Below, piece after piece: positions 8,499 through 18,198 of a stretch of DNA of 64,000 nt (position 1 is its first letter; each line of letters begins with the position of its first letter). This DNA is from Geoalkalibacter subterraneus. GTDB lineage: Bacteria; Desulfobacterota; Desulfuromonadia; Desulfuromonadales; Geoalkalibacteraceae. Location: the NCBI RefSeq assembly GCF_000827125.1, contig NZ_CP010311.1:1922001-1986000 (forward strand), read 5' to 3'. The notes below the pieces were generated by a model. The model was not told the DNA's origin. It searched no databases and saw only the letters and a program-made list of their open reading frames with translations. Made by a program: the position numbers and the translations under genes.

Positions 8499-9368
8499 TT
8501 ACTCCATTTGTCCCCATCCCTGCGGGCCGGAATCGAGCCAGAGGTAATCCGCGTCCCGCAACTGGGCGCTGGTTCGATCGATGCGGCCCCTGACTTCGGG
8601 GAGAATAACTTTTTTGTAGCTTCGGTCCGCAATCTGGTCGAGCTGGTGGGCAATGCCGTGCTTCCATGAGTGGCCGCTGCCCGCCAGGACCACCAGGGTG
8701 GTTTCGGGGTGGCGTTCAAGATAGTTGTCGATATTGCGCGCCATGACGGCATCCCACAGCAGCTGGGCTTCGCAGAAGTAGATGAAGTCGGGTTGTCCAT
8801 GGCCGTGCCCTCCAAGGGCGCGGCGGATAAAATCCTCATAGGCCGGATCGACGCGGCAGCTGACCCCTTCAAGCCCCTCACGCTGCCCTTCGGTGAGGCT
8901 CTCAAAGCCGCTGCGCGCCACCTGCCTTGTGACAGATCGATTGACATTGAGGGCCACCATCGGCAGGTTCCGGGAACGGGCCTCGATAAATATGGGACGA
9001 TAAATAGGCCACATGCTCCAGTTCTGATTGTAGGTCAGAACGAATCCTTCCTCCGTCATCTCACCGGCGACCCACTTATCCAGGGCGCCCTGATAATCCT
9101 GCTGGAACATCTCCAATCCGACAGCAACAGATTTTCCCAACCGGTTCAATCCCCGAATGACTTCGAGCTGCATCCGGTGGTGCCCTTCATGGTCATGAAG
9201 TTCGCCGATGAAAATCACCTGCGCATTTTTGAGCTCCTCCAGAAGCTGGTTAAAGTCGAGATCCTGGTTTTTCTCAATATCCAGAATGTGGGGGTGGGCC
9301 TGAGCGTCGATCGAGAAAAAGCACAAAGATGCTGCAACAAAAAGGCTGATAAAAACTCGGAACACCAT
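8499..9368 (-). CDS. ChaN-family (DUF399) secreted protein
   Basis: A 289-residue protein with a cleavable signal peptide (about residues 1-25, ending DAQAHP). The ChaN fold is shown by VIFIGELHDHEGHHRMQLEV near the N-terminus, GLEMFQQDYQGALDKW in the middle, and LVVLAGSGHSWKHGI near the C-terminus. ChaN proteins are haem- or iron-associated envelope proteins distantly related to EreA/TIKI-type folds; the catalytic status of the family is unsettled. There is no lipobox cysteine, so it is probably soluble in the periplasm. It lies 14 bp downstream of the M1 peptidase gene on the same strand, so the two are probably co-transcribed. Confidence 0.82.
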   Translation of the reverse strand: MVFRVFISLFVAASLCFFSIDAQAHPHILDIEKNQDLDFNQLLEELKNAQVIFIGELHDHEGHHRMQLEVIRGLNRLGKSVAVGLEMFQQDYQGALDKWVAGEMTEEGFVLTYNQNWSMWPIYRPIFIEARSRNLPMVALNVNRSVTRQVARSGFESLTEGQREGLEGVSCRVDPAYEDFIRRALGGHGHGQPDFIYFCEAQLLWDAVMARNIDNYLERHPETTLVVLAGSGHSWKHGIAHQLDQIADRSYKKVILPEVRGRIDRTSAQLRDADYLWLDSGPQGWGQME

Positions 9369-9382
9369 ATGCTTACCTCATG

Positions 9383-11467
9383 TTATCTGAAGTTGTGTAT
9401 CAAGGGTGATCTGCGGATCTCCCAGGTTCCTTTGTCCTGATTTTCTCCCTGCTCGAACGCCAAGAAGCTGTATTTCCCGTAATGGGGGATTTTACGCGCG
9501 GCAACGCGCGCTTCCGCCTCCGAGAAGGGCACGAAATAAGCCCAGGTCCGCTGCGGATCCTGATTCGGCGAAAGGGCAGCGAACAGAGCCACGTCGGGGC
9601 CGCTGTAATGCCTGCCATGCAGTGTGAACCCCTTTTCGTCGATCTCGATTCCCGGGTGATCCCGCAGCGGTTCGGTAAACTTCTTCGGCAGTCCGAAAAA
9701 GAGCACAACGCCGCCTAGCTTTTCCACCTCCCGGCGGGAAATGTCGCTCTCGGACACGACGGTCGCATCGGGCCGGTTCATGGCCTGAAGCAGCAGGCTC
9801 GCCGCCTGTGCGGTCTGCTCGGGCAAATCGTCTGCGACCACCACTGTCAACTCACCGGCGCCCCGAACGGAATTGACGATCGGCGGAACCTCTTCGGCGG
9901 CAAGTCTCCGAAAAATATGCGCTTCCGGGTCGACCACAAGACGTTTCGGGATCCGGTCGGTTTCAAAGACAAACGTCTGTTCACGCCCATTCAGCCTGAC
10001 CCTGTTATCGACGGCGGCGGCATCTGTCTCGAACCGAACGTCTACTTCAAGGTCATAAACCGGGTCATCCTGTACAAGGGCCCCTTTGATTCGGGTTACT
10101 GAACCGCTGGTCACCGCTTCAACCGCATCGAGACGCAGAAACGGTGCTCCCTCTCGCTTGACCCATTGATCGAAAAAACCGGTCATGTCCTGCTCCCCGA
10201 ATCGCCCCAGTGTCCGTGCAAAATCGGACCAGTCGATTTTTTTGAACATGGATTCTTCGGCAATGGTCCGCAGAGCCTTCCAGAAAGCCTCGTCTCCCAC
10301 CTTCTGGCGGGCCATGTGAAACACCATGGCCGACTTGCCGTAGCCGATGGCCTGGGCGGCGCGGCTGTCGCGGCGCGTGAAACGCTTCAGGGGAAAGTCG
10401 TTGTCCTTTGAAACCAGCGCGGCATAATCGCGCAAGACCTTGAGGCGGTAATTCTTTGCATCCTCCTGCGAGCTGCGTTCCTGGTAGAGGTAGTCGGCAA
10501 CGTAGGTGGTGAGCCCTTCGGACCAGTTGCCGTGCCTGAAATCCACACGAACGCCGGTTCCCCACCAGGAATGGGCGATTTCATGGCCGAGGCTGGTTTC
10601 GACGATGAAGGGAAGGTGCACGACGCTGCTGCCGAGCAGGGTCCAGGAGGGGAAGCCGTAGCCGGTCGGGAAAAAATTCTCCACCACCGCGAATTTGTCG
10701 AAGGGGTAGGGGCCGAAGAGATCCTGGTAGAGTTCCAGATACTCTGCCGCTGCATCCAGGTAGGTCTGCGCCAGGTGGCGGCTCTGCGGATAAAAGAAGG
10801 TATAGACCGGAACCTTACCGGCCATTTTCTCATCCAGGGTGTATTCACCGGCCGAGATGCTCAGCGAGGGGATGGCATAGGAGGTTTCCCAGGTCGTGGT
10901 GGAGCGTCCGTCCGTGGTCTGTTGTTCAACGAGACGTCCGGAGGTGACGGCGAAGGTCCCTTCAGGGGCCGTAACCCGCACATGAAAGCGGCTGCGGCTT
11001 TCTGGCTGATAGGGATACCATCCGGCGCCGCCCCCCAGGAAAGTGCCCTCCGGGGTGATGGTTGCGGCGACGCCGTAAGTCGGGTCTTCGGTATTCAGAG
11101 GTGCGCCGTGCGGCGCAGGATCGTCGAAAAGCCCTGTGTAGCCGATGGCGATCTCCACCGATTCAGCGTCCTGTTGATCACCAAGATCGATGGTGAGCCC
11201 TCCTCGCTGAAAGGAATAGGGCGCCTGCCGTCCGTCGATCTGGACACTTTCGATATCAACCTGGGTCGCGAGAAAGAATACCGCTCTCTTTCCCCCCTGC
11301 GGCCGGTATGTAATCTTGTCGACAGCAGTCAGGCGGCTTTGCTGCGGCTGCAGGGTGAGATCGAGAGCGTGCCGCTCAATGACTCCCGCGGTCACGGGTA
11401 TCGGCAGACCGGCACAGAAGACAAAAACGCACAGGGCGATAGCCATTTTAAGTGCTGTATTTTTCAT
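9383..11467 (-). CDS. Secreted M1-family zinc metallopeptidase
   Basis: A 694-residue protein with an N-terminal signal sequence (about residues 1-27). The M1 catalytic core shows HEIAHSWWG (HExxH, two Zn ligands) followed by NWSEGLTTYVADY, supplying the third ligand Glu, then QAIGYGKSAMVFHMAR. An N-terminal beta domain (ERHALDLTLQPQQSRL onward) precedes it. The roughly 150-residue C-terminus (AGELTVVVADDLPEQ to the end) is not a standard M1 segment and looks like an extra alpha/beta domain. It is the first gene of a two-gene unit with the ChaN-like gene. A role in periplasmic peptide turnover is inferred. Confidence 0.88.
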   Translation of the reverse strand: MKNTALKMAIALCVFVFCAGLPIPVTAGVIERHALDLTLQPQQSRLTAVDKITYRPQGGKRAVFFLATQVDIESVQIDGRQAPYSFQRGGLTIDLGDQQDAESVEIAIGYTGLFDDPAPHGAPLNTEDPTYGVAATITPEGTFLGGGAGWYPYQPESRSRFHVRVTAPEGTFAVTSGRLVEQQTTDGRSTTTWETSYAIPSLSISAGEYTLDEKMAGKVPVYTFFYPQSRHLAQTYLDAAAEYLELYQDLFGPYPFDKFAVVENFFPTGYGFPSWTLLGSSVVHLPFIVETSLGHEIAHSWWGTGVRVDFRHGNWSEGLTTYVADYLYQERSSQEDAKNYRLKVLRDYAALVSKDNDFPLKRFTRRDSRAAQAIGYGKSAMVFHMARQKVGDEAFWKALRTIAEESMFKKIDWSDFARTLGRFGEQDMTGFFDQWVKREGAPFLRLDAVEAVTSGSVTRIKGALVQDDPVYDLEVDVRFETDAAAVDNRVRLNGREQTFVFETDRIPKRLVVDPEAHIFRRLAAEEVPPIVNSVRGAGELTVVVADDLPEQTAQAASLLLQAMNRPDATVVSESDISRREVEKLGGVVLFFGLPKKFTEPLRDHPGIEIDEKGFTLHGRHYSGPDVALFAALSPNQDPQRTWAYFVPFSEAEARVAARKIPHYGKYSFLAFEQGENQDKGTWEIRRSPLIHNFR

Positions 11468-11769
11468 GGGCCAAATTATAACTCGACTGGTGAAAATTCC
11501 AAGACTCGCAAGTGATCTATGATTATTTTCCAGGAAAATTTTTCCAAGTATTCAAAGGCGTAGATGTTGTCAATGCTGATCGGAATTGTAGAATAATCTC
11601 TAACATGGTGTTGAATATTCTACATCCTTACGATCAGAAAAAAATGTGAAATGCTATGAAATGACTAAAGTTTCGACCAATTTTTGAAATATGGGTTTCG
11701 GCACGCTCCGTGTAGAAGAACAAAGCAGAACGGACAGGATCGATTCGTTGATCCGCCAACAGGAGTTTG

Positions 11770-13056
11770 ATGATGGGACGCATAGTGTTGTTGATGATGA
11801 CTTTAGGTTTTCTGCTGACCTCCTTCAGTGAATCCCCCGCGCAGGAGAGTGATGCTGCTTCACCGTCTTTGCAGGCATTGATCGACGAGGCGTTGACCCA
11901 CAATCCGGAACTTGAGGCTGCCCGGGAGCGCTGGGAGATGTTTCGCCGCAAAGAATTTCCGGCCCAGACCCTCAGTGATCCGCGCCTGACTTTTGCCCTG
12001 AGCAATTACCCGGTTGACACCTTCAGCAGTGATGACACGCCGATGACCGGCAATGATTTGCGCATCGACCAGGCCTTTCCCTTCCCTGGAAAACTCAAGG
12101 CGCGAGGGGAGGCCGCCCGCCAGCAGGCTCTCTGGTACAAAGGCGTTTATGAAGATGCGCGCCTGCAGCTGGTGATGAAGGTCAAGGATGCCTGGTATCG
12201 AATCTTTTATCAGGATCGCGCCATTGACGTGACGCAGAAGAACATGGCGCTGCTCGATGATTTTATCCGCCTGACCGAAACACGCTACGAGGTGGGCGAG
12301 GGGCTGCAGCAGGATGTGCTTAAGGCCCAGATAGAGCGATCCAAACTCTTGGACAGGCTGTATACCCTGCAGCAGGAGCGCGAGAGTCTTCTGGCCGAGT
12401 TCAACCGTCTGCTGGCGCGCCCTTCGGCAACGCCGCTGACTGTGCCGAAAGATATCCCGGAGCAGCGATTGGAGGTGAATCTTGAGGAGATTCAAGGTGC
12501 TGCCGAGGAGCATCGTCCGCTTTTTGCCTCCTACCGTGCGTTGATCGGGCAGTACCAGTCGCAGAAGAAGCTGGCGGAACTTGATTACAAACCTGATTTC
12601 AACCTGTTTGCCGGGTATCGCTTTCGCGACGACGACCTGCCGGACGGCGGGACCGATTTTCTCAGCGCCGGAATCAGCATCAATCTGCCGGTCTGGCGGG
12701 AAAAGAGATCCGAACAGGTGGCAGAGGCCGATTCGGGGATCCGAATGGCGCGCAGTCAGTTCGAAGATTTCCGCCACCAGGTTCAATCACGGGTACACGA
12801 TGCCTATGCCCGTGTTGAGAAAAACCGCACCCTGGTCGAATTGTTCGATTCAGGCATCCTGCCCCAGGCCCGCCAGACGTTCGAGGCCAGCCTTGCGGCA
12901 TACCAGGTGGGCGATGTCGATTTTCTGAGCCTGCTGGACAGTCTGATGACCCTCTATCGCTACGAAATGGATTTTTTCCGTGCCGTTTCCGACCACCGGC
13001 GGGCGTTAGCGGTTCTCGAAGCCGCTTCAGGACGGACAGTCCCTGCTGAACAGTAA
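11770..13056 (+). CDS. cusC: Outer membrane efflux protein, CusC/TolC type
   Basis: TolC-family channel of 428 residues with a signal peptide (about residues 1-25, ending in SPAQES). It shows the two-fold repeated OEP architecture: ALIDEALTHNPELEAARERW starts the first half, and RPLFASYRALIGQYQSQKKL with PDFNLFAGYRF starts the second. Long helical segments lie between. It heads the unit cusC-cusB-cusA-His-rich protein, 28 bp before cusB, so it should be the outer-membrane exit of the Cu/Ag pump. AGGAG at 11761-11765 precedes two adjacent ATGs (11770 and 11773); the second has the better spacing and either may be used. The 300 bp upstream are AT-rich and have no gene. Confidence 0.87.
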   Translation: MMGRIVLLMMTLGFLLTSFSESPAQESDAASPSLQALIDEALTHNPELEAARERWEMFRRKEFPAQTLSDPRLTFALSNYPVDTFSSDDTPMTGNDLRIDQAFPFPGKLKARGEAARQQALWYKGVYEDARLQLVMKVKDAWYRIFYQDRAIDVTQKNMALLDDFIRLTETRYEVGEGLQQDVLKAQIERSKLLDRLYTLQQERESLLAEFNRLLARPSATPLTVPKDIPEQRLEVNLEEIQGAAEEHRPLFASYRALIGQYQSQKKLAELDYKPDFNLFAGYRFRDDDLPDGGTDFLSAGISINLPVWREKRSEQVAEADSGIRMARSQFEDFRHQVQSRVHDAYARVEKNRTLVELFDSGILPQARQTFEASLAAYQVGDVDFLSLLDSLMTLYRYEMDFFRAVSDHRRALAVLEAASGRTVPAEQ

Positions 13057-13084
13057 CTAAATATCCATCTAAAGGCTTGAAACC

Positions 13085-14593
13085 ATGTTGCGACCTAAAA
13101 AAATCATTCTTGTCAGCGCCCTGAGCCTGCTCTTCGTTGCGAGTGGCGCCACCTGGTACGTTCTGCAGTGCGTCACCCAGATGGGGTGGGAGAGTTTTAC
13201 CGGGCCGGCTCATGTCCACGCCCAGCAGCAGTGGACCTGTGGCATGCATCCGATGATCGTGACCGATGAGCCGGGCCAGTGCCCGATCTGCGGCATGGAC
13301 CTGACACCCATCAAAGAAGATAAGGGCGGATCGAAGGCCAGGGCCGATGGCGAGCGCAAGATCAAATACTGGGTTGCGCCCATGGACCCGACCTACATCC
13401 GGGATGAACCGGGCAAATCCCCTATGGGGATGGACCTGGTGCCGGTCTACGAGGATGAGGCGGCCTCCGGCTCGATCATCAGCGTCGCCCCGGAAGTGCG
13501 GCAGAGCATGGGTGTGCGCACCTCGCTGGTGGAGCGCCGCGACCTGCACCGCACCATCCGCACGGTCGGGCTGGTCGATTACGACGAACCTCAGCGGTAT
13601 TCGGTCAACGCCAAGATCGACGGCTGGATCGAGCGCCTGTATGTAGATCAGACCGGGCAGGAGGTTAAAAAGGGGCAGCCTTTGCTCGAACTCTACAGCC
13701 CCAAGCTTGTTTCGGCCCAGGAAGAGTACCTGCTGGCGTTACGCAATCGCGACGCGCTTAAGGACAGCTCGTTTTCCCAGATCTCCGAAGGGGCCGAGCG
13801 CCTGCTGCAGTCGAGCCGCAAGCGTCTGCAGTATTTCGATATCAGCGACCGGCAGATTGCCGAGCTGGAGAAAAGCGGCCGGGTGCGCAAGACCATGACG
13901 CTCTATTCACCCTACCAGGGCGTGGTGACCATGAAAATTGCCACCGATGGGCAGTTCATCAAATCCGGCACGGAGCTGTTCAAGATCAGCGACCTCTCCA
14001 GTGTCTGGGTGATGGCGGATATCTATGCCTACGAGCTTCCCTGGGTGGAGGTGGGACAGCAGGCTGAGATTATTCTTCCCTATGTTGGAGATAAAACCCG
14101 GCAGGCCGAGATCAGCTTTATCTATCCATATGTGGAATCGAAGACCCGCACGATCAAGGCGCGCCTGGAGATCGCCAATCCAGATTTCGAGCTTAAGCCT
14201 GAGATGTATGTCAACGTGCGGATCAAGGGCAACGTGGTGGAGGATGCGCTGGCGATCCCTTCGGAGGCGGTTATCAACTCCGGCGAGAAGCAGACTGTTT
14301 TCGTCGATCTCGGCGACGGGGAGTTCGAGCCGCGGCAGGTGAAAATTGGCCTCCAGGACGATGAAGGTTATGTTCAGATCACTCAGGGTCTGCTCGATGG
14401 TGAGCGCGTGGTGACCAGCGCCCAGTTCCTGTTCGATTCCGAAAGCCGCCTGCGCGAGGCGACTAAAAAGCTGCGCCGACCCGCCGCCGAACCGGAGCCC
14501 GAGCCTGAACCGGAACATGATCACAATGGGGACGACATGGAAGACCTGTTCGAATCGGATGACGAGGAAGATCTGGAAAGTTTGTTTAATTGA
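13085..14593 (+). CDS. cusB: CusB-type periplasmic adaptor of Cu/Ag RND efflux pump
   Basis: Membrane-fusion protein of 502 residues. After an N-terminal membrane anchor (about 7-27) it carries two tandem heavy-metal-binding modules. The first is Cys-containing (TCGMHPMIVTDEPGQCPICG); the second is Met-type (WVAPMDPTYIRDEPGKSPMG) and lacks Cys, like the metal site of CusB. Then follow the barrel-sandwich and hairpin region (SVNAKIDGWIERLYVDQTGQ), a beta-barrel and a C-terminal domain ending in an acidic, His-containing tail (EPEPEPEHDHNGDDMEDL). It should collect periplasmic Cu(I) or Ag(I) and link CusA to CusC. An unusual 338-bp stretch holding two palindromic elements separates it from cusA. 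Confidence 0.9.
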   Translation: MLRPKKIILVSALSLLFVASGATWYVLQCVTQMGWESFTGPAHVHAQQQWTCGMHPMIVTDEPGQCPICGMDLTPIKEDKGGSKARADGERKIKYWVAPMDPTYIRDEPGKSPMGMDLVPVYEDEAASGSIISVAPEVRQSMGVRTSLVERRDLHRTIRTVGLVDYDEPQRYSVNAKIDGWIERLYVDQTGQEVKKGQPLLELYSPKLVSAQEEYLLALRNRDALKDSSFSQISEGAERLLQSSRKRLQYFDISDRQIAELEKSGRVRKTMTLYSPYQGVVTMKIATDGQFIKSGTELFKISDLSSVWVMADIYAYELPWVEVGQQAEIILPYVGDKTRQAEISFIYPYVESKTRTIKARLEIANPDFELKPEMYVNVRIKGNVVEDALAIPSEAVINSGEKQTVFVDLGDGEFEPRQVKIGLQDDEGYVQITQGLLDGERVVTSAQFLFDSESRLREATKKLRRPAAEPEPEPEPEHDHNGDDMEDLFESDDEEDLESLFN

Positions 14594-14608
14594 GTGGGGT
14601 CTGCTGCC

Positions 14609-14715
14609 GGGGGATTGCGCTCTCTCTGCCCAGGGACGCTTTTCCCCATCCCTGGGCGCTTGCCACCGCCATCCCTGGCGGCGGGACACCCTTGGCAGAG
14701 AGAGCGCAATCCCCC
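14609..14715. repeat. Long palindromic repeat element, copy A
   Basis: A perfect 22-bp inverted repeat (14609-14630 with 14694-14715) encloses about 63 nt. The interior holds two smaller hairpins built on the core CATCCCTGG (CCCAGGGA with TCCCTGGG, and CCGCC with GGCGG). The interior aligns with the reverse complement of copies B and C, while the outer arms differ in sequence. No coding frame is convincing. It sits between cusB and cusA. Confidence 0.85.
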
Positions 14716-14768
14716 TTGTCCTGAAAGGGCTTGGAGAACACACAAGGCCCGTGTAGCTGAACACTTCG

Positions 14769-14873
14769 TGGGGTCGCAGCTCCCATGGCAAGGGTGTCTG
14801 GCGCCAGGGAGGGCGCCAGTCAAACGGCCAGGGATGGCGAAAAGTGTCCCTTGTCATGGGAGTTGTGACCCCA
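14769..14873. repeat. Long palindromic repeat element, copy B
   Basis: 26-nt arms (14769-14794 with 14848-14873) pair with only three mismatches. All three would be G-U wobbles in RNA of the plus strand, so the RNA stem would be kept. The interior carries GGCGCCAGGGAGGGCGCC and GGCCAGGGATGGCGAAAAG, shared with copy C near 35974-36074 and, inverted, with copy A. It ends about 58 bp before the cusA ATG. Confidence 0.85.
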
Positions 14874-14931
14874 TGCTGTACATTTACAATCCAATAAGAA
14901 CAACGAACCACTAACAACGGACAGCTTCTAT

Positions 14932-17900
14932 ATGCTTGAAAAAATCATCGAATGGTCCAGCCGCAATCGCTTTATGGTGATCCTGGCGACGTTACTCGTC
15001 ATCGTCGGGGGGATTTATGCCGTGCGCAATATCCCCATCGACGCCATTCCCGATCTGTCCGACGTCCAGGTGATCATTTTTACCGAATATCCCGGGCAGG
15101 CGCCGCAGGTGGTGGAGGATCAGGTCACTTATCCGCTGACCACCCAGATGCTGGCGGTTCCTCATGCGAAGGATGTGCGCGGCTATTCGTTTTTCGGCCT
15201 CTCTTTCGTTTATATCATTTTCGAGGACGGCACCGACATCTACTGGGCGCGTTCGCGGGTGCTCGAATATCTCAACTACGCGGCCGGACGGCTGCCGCAG
15301 GGGGTGACGCCATCCCTGGGGCCGGATGCCACTGGTGTGGGTTGGGTTTACCAGTATTCCCTCGAGAGCGACCAGCACGACCTGCAGCAGCTGCGCTCCA
15401 TGCAGGACTGGTTTCTGCGTTACGAGCTGGCGGCGGTGGAGGGCGTCTCAGAGGTGGCCTCCATCGGCGGCTTCGTCAAGCAGTACCAGGTGCGGATCGA
15501 TCCGGACCGGCTGCTGGCCTATCACATCACCATCCCGGAGGTTCGCCGGGCGATTCAGCGCAGCAACAACGATGTCGGCGGCCGGGTGGTGGAGATGGCC
15601 GAGACCGAATACATGGTGCGCGGGCTGGGTTACATCCAGTCGATCGAGGATCTTGAGCAGGTCGTGGTCGGCACGGATGGTCGCGGCACGCCGATTCTGC
15701 TGAAGGATCTGGCCGAAGTGGGTATCGGACCGGAGCTGCGCCGCGGCCTGGCGGAGCTTGACGGGGAAGGGGAGGTTGTCGGCGGCATCATCGTCATGCG
15801 CTACGGCGAAAACGCACGCGCCGTCATCGAGCGGGTGGAGAGAAAGCTCGAGGAACTCAAGTCCGGCCTGCCCGAGGGGGTGGAGATCAAGACGGTCTAC
15901 GATCGCTCCGGGCTGATCGATCGTTCGGTGTCCAACCTCAAGGAGAAGCTCACCGAGGAGAGCATCGTCGTCGCCCTGGTTATCATCCTGTTCCTGTTCC
16001 ATCTGCCGAGCGCGATGGTGGTGATTCTGGCCTTGCCGGTGGGCATCCTCATGTCCTTCATCATCATGTATCTGCAGGGGATCAACGTCAACATTATGAG
16101 CCTGGGCGGTATCGCCATCGCCATCGGCACCATGGTGGATTCCGGCATCATCATGGTGGAGAACGCCCACAAGCGTCTGGAGCGCGAGCCGGATCGGCCG
16201 CGGACCGAGGTCATTATCGACGCGGCCAAGGAGGTGGGGCCAACCATCTTCTTCGCTCTATTGGTGATCACCGTCTCCTTCGCCCCGGTTTTTACCCTGC
16301 AGGAGCAGGCCGGGCGCATGTTCAAACCCCTGGCGTTCACCAAGACCTACGCCATGGCGACGGCGGCGTTTCTCGCCATTACCCTGGTGCCGGTTCTGAT
16401 GACCTGGTTCATCCGAGGGAAGGTGAGGAGCGAATCGGCTAACCCGATCAACCGTTTCCTGATCGCGTCCTACAAGCCGGTGGTGGATTTCGTTCTGCGC
16501 TGGCGCAAGTCGACGCTGCTGGTGGCGCTGATTTTGACACTCTCCATCGCCTGGCCCATGAGCAAGATGGGCACGGAGTTCATGCCGCCCCTCTACGAGG
16601 GTGACCTGCTCTATATGCCGACCACGCTGCCCGGAATCTCGATCACCAAGGCCAAGGAGCTTCTGCAGCAGACCGACCGCATCATCGGGCAGTTTCCCGA
16701 GGTGGAGCGGGTTTTCGGCAAGGTCGGGCGCGCTGAAACCGCCACCGACCCGGCGCCGCTGTCGATGATCGAAACCACGATTATGCTCAAAGATGAGGAT
16801 GACTGGCGTAAATTTCCTACGCCGCGTTTTTATTCCGACTGGCCGGACTGGACCAAGTGGTTGAAAAAACCGCTGCGGCTGGTATGGCCGGAAGAGAAGA
16901 CCATTACGGTGGATCAGCTGACCGAGGAGTTGAACAACGCCATCGACTTCCCCGGCCTCACCAATGCCTGGACCATGCCGATCAAAACCCGTATCGACAT
17001 GCTCTCCACCGGCATCCGCACGCCGGTGGGGATCAAGATCATGGGCGATGATCTGCAGACCCTCTCCGACCTCGGCGAGGAGATCGAGGCGCTGGTGCGC
17101 ACCCTGCCGGGAACGCTGTCGGCGTTTTCCGAGAGAGTCACCGGCGGCAATTATCTCGACTTCACCGTAGACCGGGCCGCAGCCGCCCGTTACGGCCTCA
17201 ACGTGGGGGATGTGCAGGATATTATCCAGAGCGCGATCGGCGGCATGAACGTCAGCCAGACCGTCGAGGGGCTGGAGCGCTACCCGATCAATATCCGCTA
17301 CATGCGCGATTATCGCAACGACCTGCAGGCGTTGGAGCGGGTGCTGATTCCGCTGAAAGACGGCACGCATGTGCCCATCGCCCAGGTGGCGGATATCGAG
17401 ATCAAGAAAGGGCCGCCTGCCATCAAAAGCGAAAACGCGCGCCCCACCGCCTGGGTGTTTGTCGACCTGCGAGGCATCGATGTCGGCACCTTTGTGGAAA
17501 ATGCCCGCGAGGCGGTGAACGAGCAGATCGAGCTGCCCACCGGCTACAGCATCGTGTGGAGCGGCCAGTACGAATACATCGAGTCGACCCGAGCGCGCCT
17601 TATGATGATCATCCCCATCACGGTTCTCATCATCTTCGTGCTGCTCTACATCAGCACCCGTTCGACGGTCAAAGCGGGAATCATCTTCCTCGCCATCCCC
17701 TTCGCGCTGGTGGGGGCCTACTGGCTCATGTACTGGCTCGGATACAACATGTCGATCGGAGTAGCGGTGGGATTGATTGCCCTGGCCGGCCTCTCCGCCG
17801 AAACCGGGGTGGTTATGCTGCTCTATCTCGACCTGGCCTACGAATCATGGAAGAAAGAGGGGCGCATGCTGACCCGGGGCGACCTGCACCAGGCGGTGCA

Positions 17901-18156
17901 GTACGGCGCGGTGCAGCGCATCCGCCCCAAGGCCATGACGGTGGTCACCATTATCGTCGGCCTGTTGCCCATCATGTGGAGCACCGGTGCCGGGGCCGAC
18001 GTCATGAAACGCATCGCCGCGCCCATGGTGGGCGGCGCGGTGACCTCGCTGCTGGTTATCATGCTGGTCATGCCCGTTATCTTTTTCATCTGGCGGGGTA
18101 GGGGCCTCGAAAAAACCATGGAGCCGACTTCGGAAGAGAAAATCACTGGAATATGA
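14932..18156 (+). CDS. cusA: CusA-type heavy-metal RND efflux transporter, Cu(I)/Ag(I) class
   Basis: Inner-membrane proton-driven RND pump of 1,074 residues, the expected length. The helix-4 signature AIGTMVDSGIIMVENAHKR is the form found in the Cu/Ag (HME4) group and not in the Zn/Co CzcA group. The methionines of the CusA metal-binding triad appear to be conserved: Met562 in LLYMPTTLPG, Met612 in PLSMIETT and Met690 in RIDMLSTG. Other landmarks are the N-terminal IPIDAIPDLSDVQVIIFTEY and ETGVVMLLYLDLAYE near the end. A His-rich periplasmic protein follows 42 bp downstream. Export of periplasmic or cytoplasmic Cu(I)/Ag(I) is predicted with cusB and cusC. Confidence 0.93.
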   Translation: MLEKIIEWSSRNRFMVILATLLVIVGGIYAVRNIPIDAIPDLSDVQVIIFTEYPGQAPQVVEDQVTYPLTTQMLAVPHAKDVRGYSFFGLSFVYIIFEDGTDIYWARSRVLEYLNYAAGRLPQGVTPSLGPDATGVGWVYQYSLESDQHDLQQLRSMQDWFLRYELAAVEGVSEVASIGGFVKQYQVRIDPDRLLAYHITIPEVRRAIQRSNNDVGGRVVEMAETEYMVRGLGYIQSIEDLEQVVVGTDGRGTPILLKDLAEVGIGPELRRGLAELDGEGEVVGGIIVMRYGENARAVIERVERKLEELKSGLPEGVEIKTVYDRSGLIDRSVSNLKEKLTEESIVVALVIILFLFHLPSAMVVILALPVGILMSFIIMYLQGINVNIMSLGGIAIAIGTMVDSGIIMVENAHKRLEREPDRPRTEVIIDAAKEVGPTIFFALLVITVSFAPVFTLQEQAGRMFKPLAFTKTYAMATAAFLAITLVPVLMTWFIRGKVRSESANPINRFLIASYKPVVDFVLRWRKSTLLVALILTLSIAWPMSKMGTEFMPPLYEGDLLYMPTTLPGISITKAKELLQQTDRIIGQFPEVERVFGKVGRAETATDPAPLSMIETTIMLKDEDDWRKFPTPRFYSDWPDWTKWLKKPLRLVWPEEKTITVDQLTEELNNAIDFPGLTNAWTMPIKTRIDMLSTGIRTPVGIKIMGDDLQTLSDLGEEIEALVRTLPGTLSAFSERVTGGNYLDFTVDRAAAARYGLNVGDVQDIIQSAIGGMNVSQTVEGLERYPINIRYMRDYRNDLQALERVLIPLKDGTHVPIAQVADIEIKKGPPAIKSENARPTAWVFVDLRGIDVGTFVENAREAVNEQIELPTGYSIVWSGQYEYIESTRARLMMIIPITVLIIFVLLYISTRSTVKAGIIFLAIPFALVGAYWLMYWLGYNMSIGVAVGLIALAGLSAETGVVMLLYLDLAYESWKKEGRMLTRGDLHQAVQYGAVQRIRPKAMTVVTIIVGLLPIMWSTGAGADVMKRIAAPMVGGAVTSLLVIMLVMPVIFFIWRGRGLEKTMEPTSEEKITGI

Positions 18157-18198
18157 GTTGGAAGCCTCAACAACCCTCAACAAAGGAGAACAGAAAAA

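Noticed and set aside
14521-14914. Several open frames across the palindromic elements, including peptides of the type FRHPWPFDWRPPWRQTPLPW
   Set aside because: They are translations of the repeat; similar peptides arise from copy C at 35812-36186. Arm pairing, not coding, is conserved.
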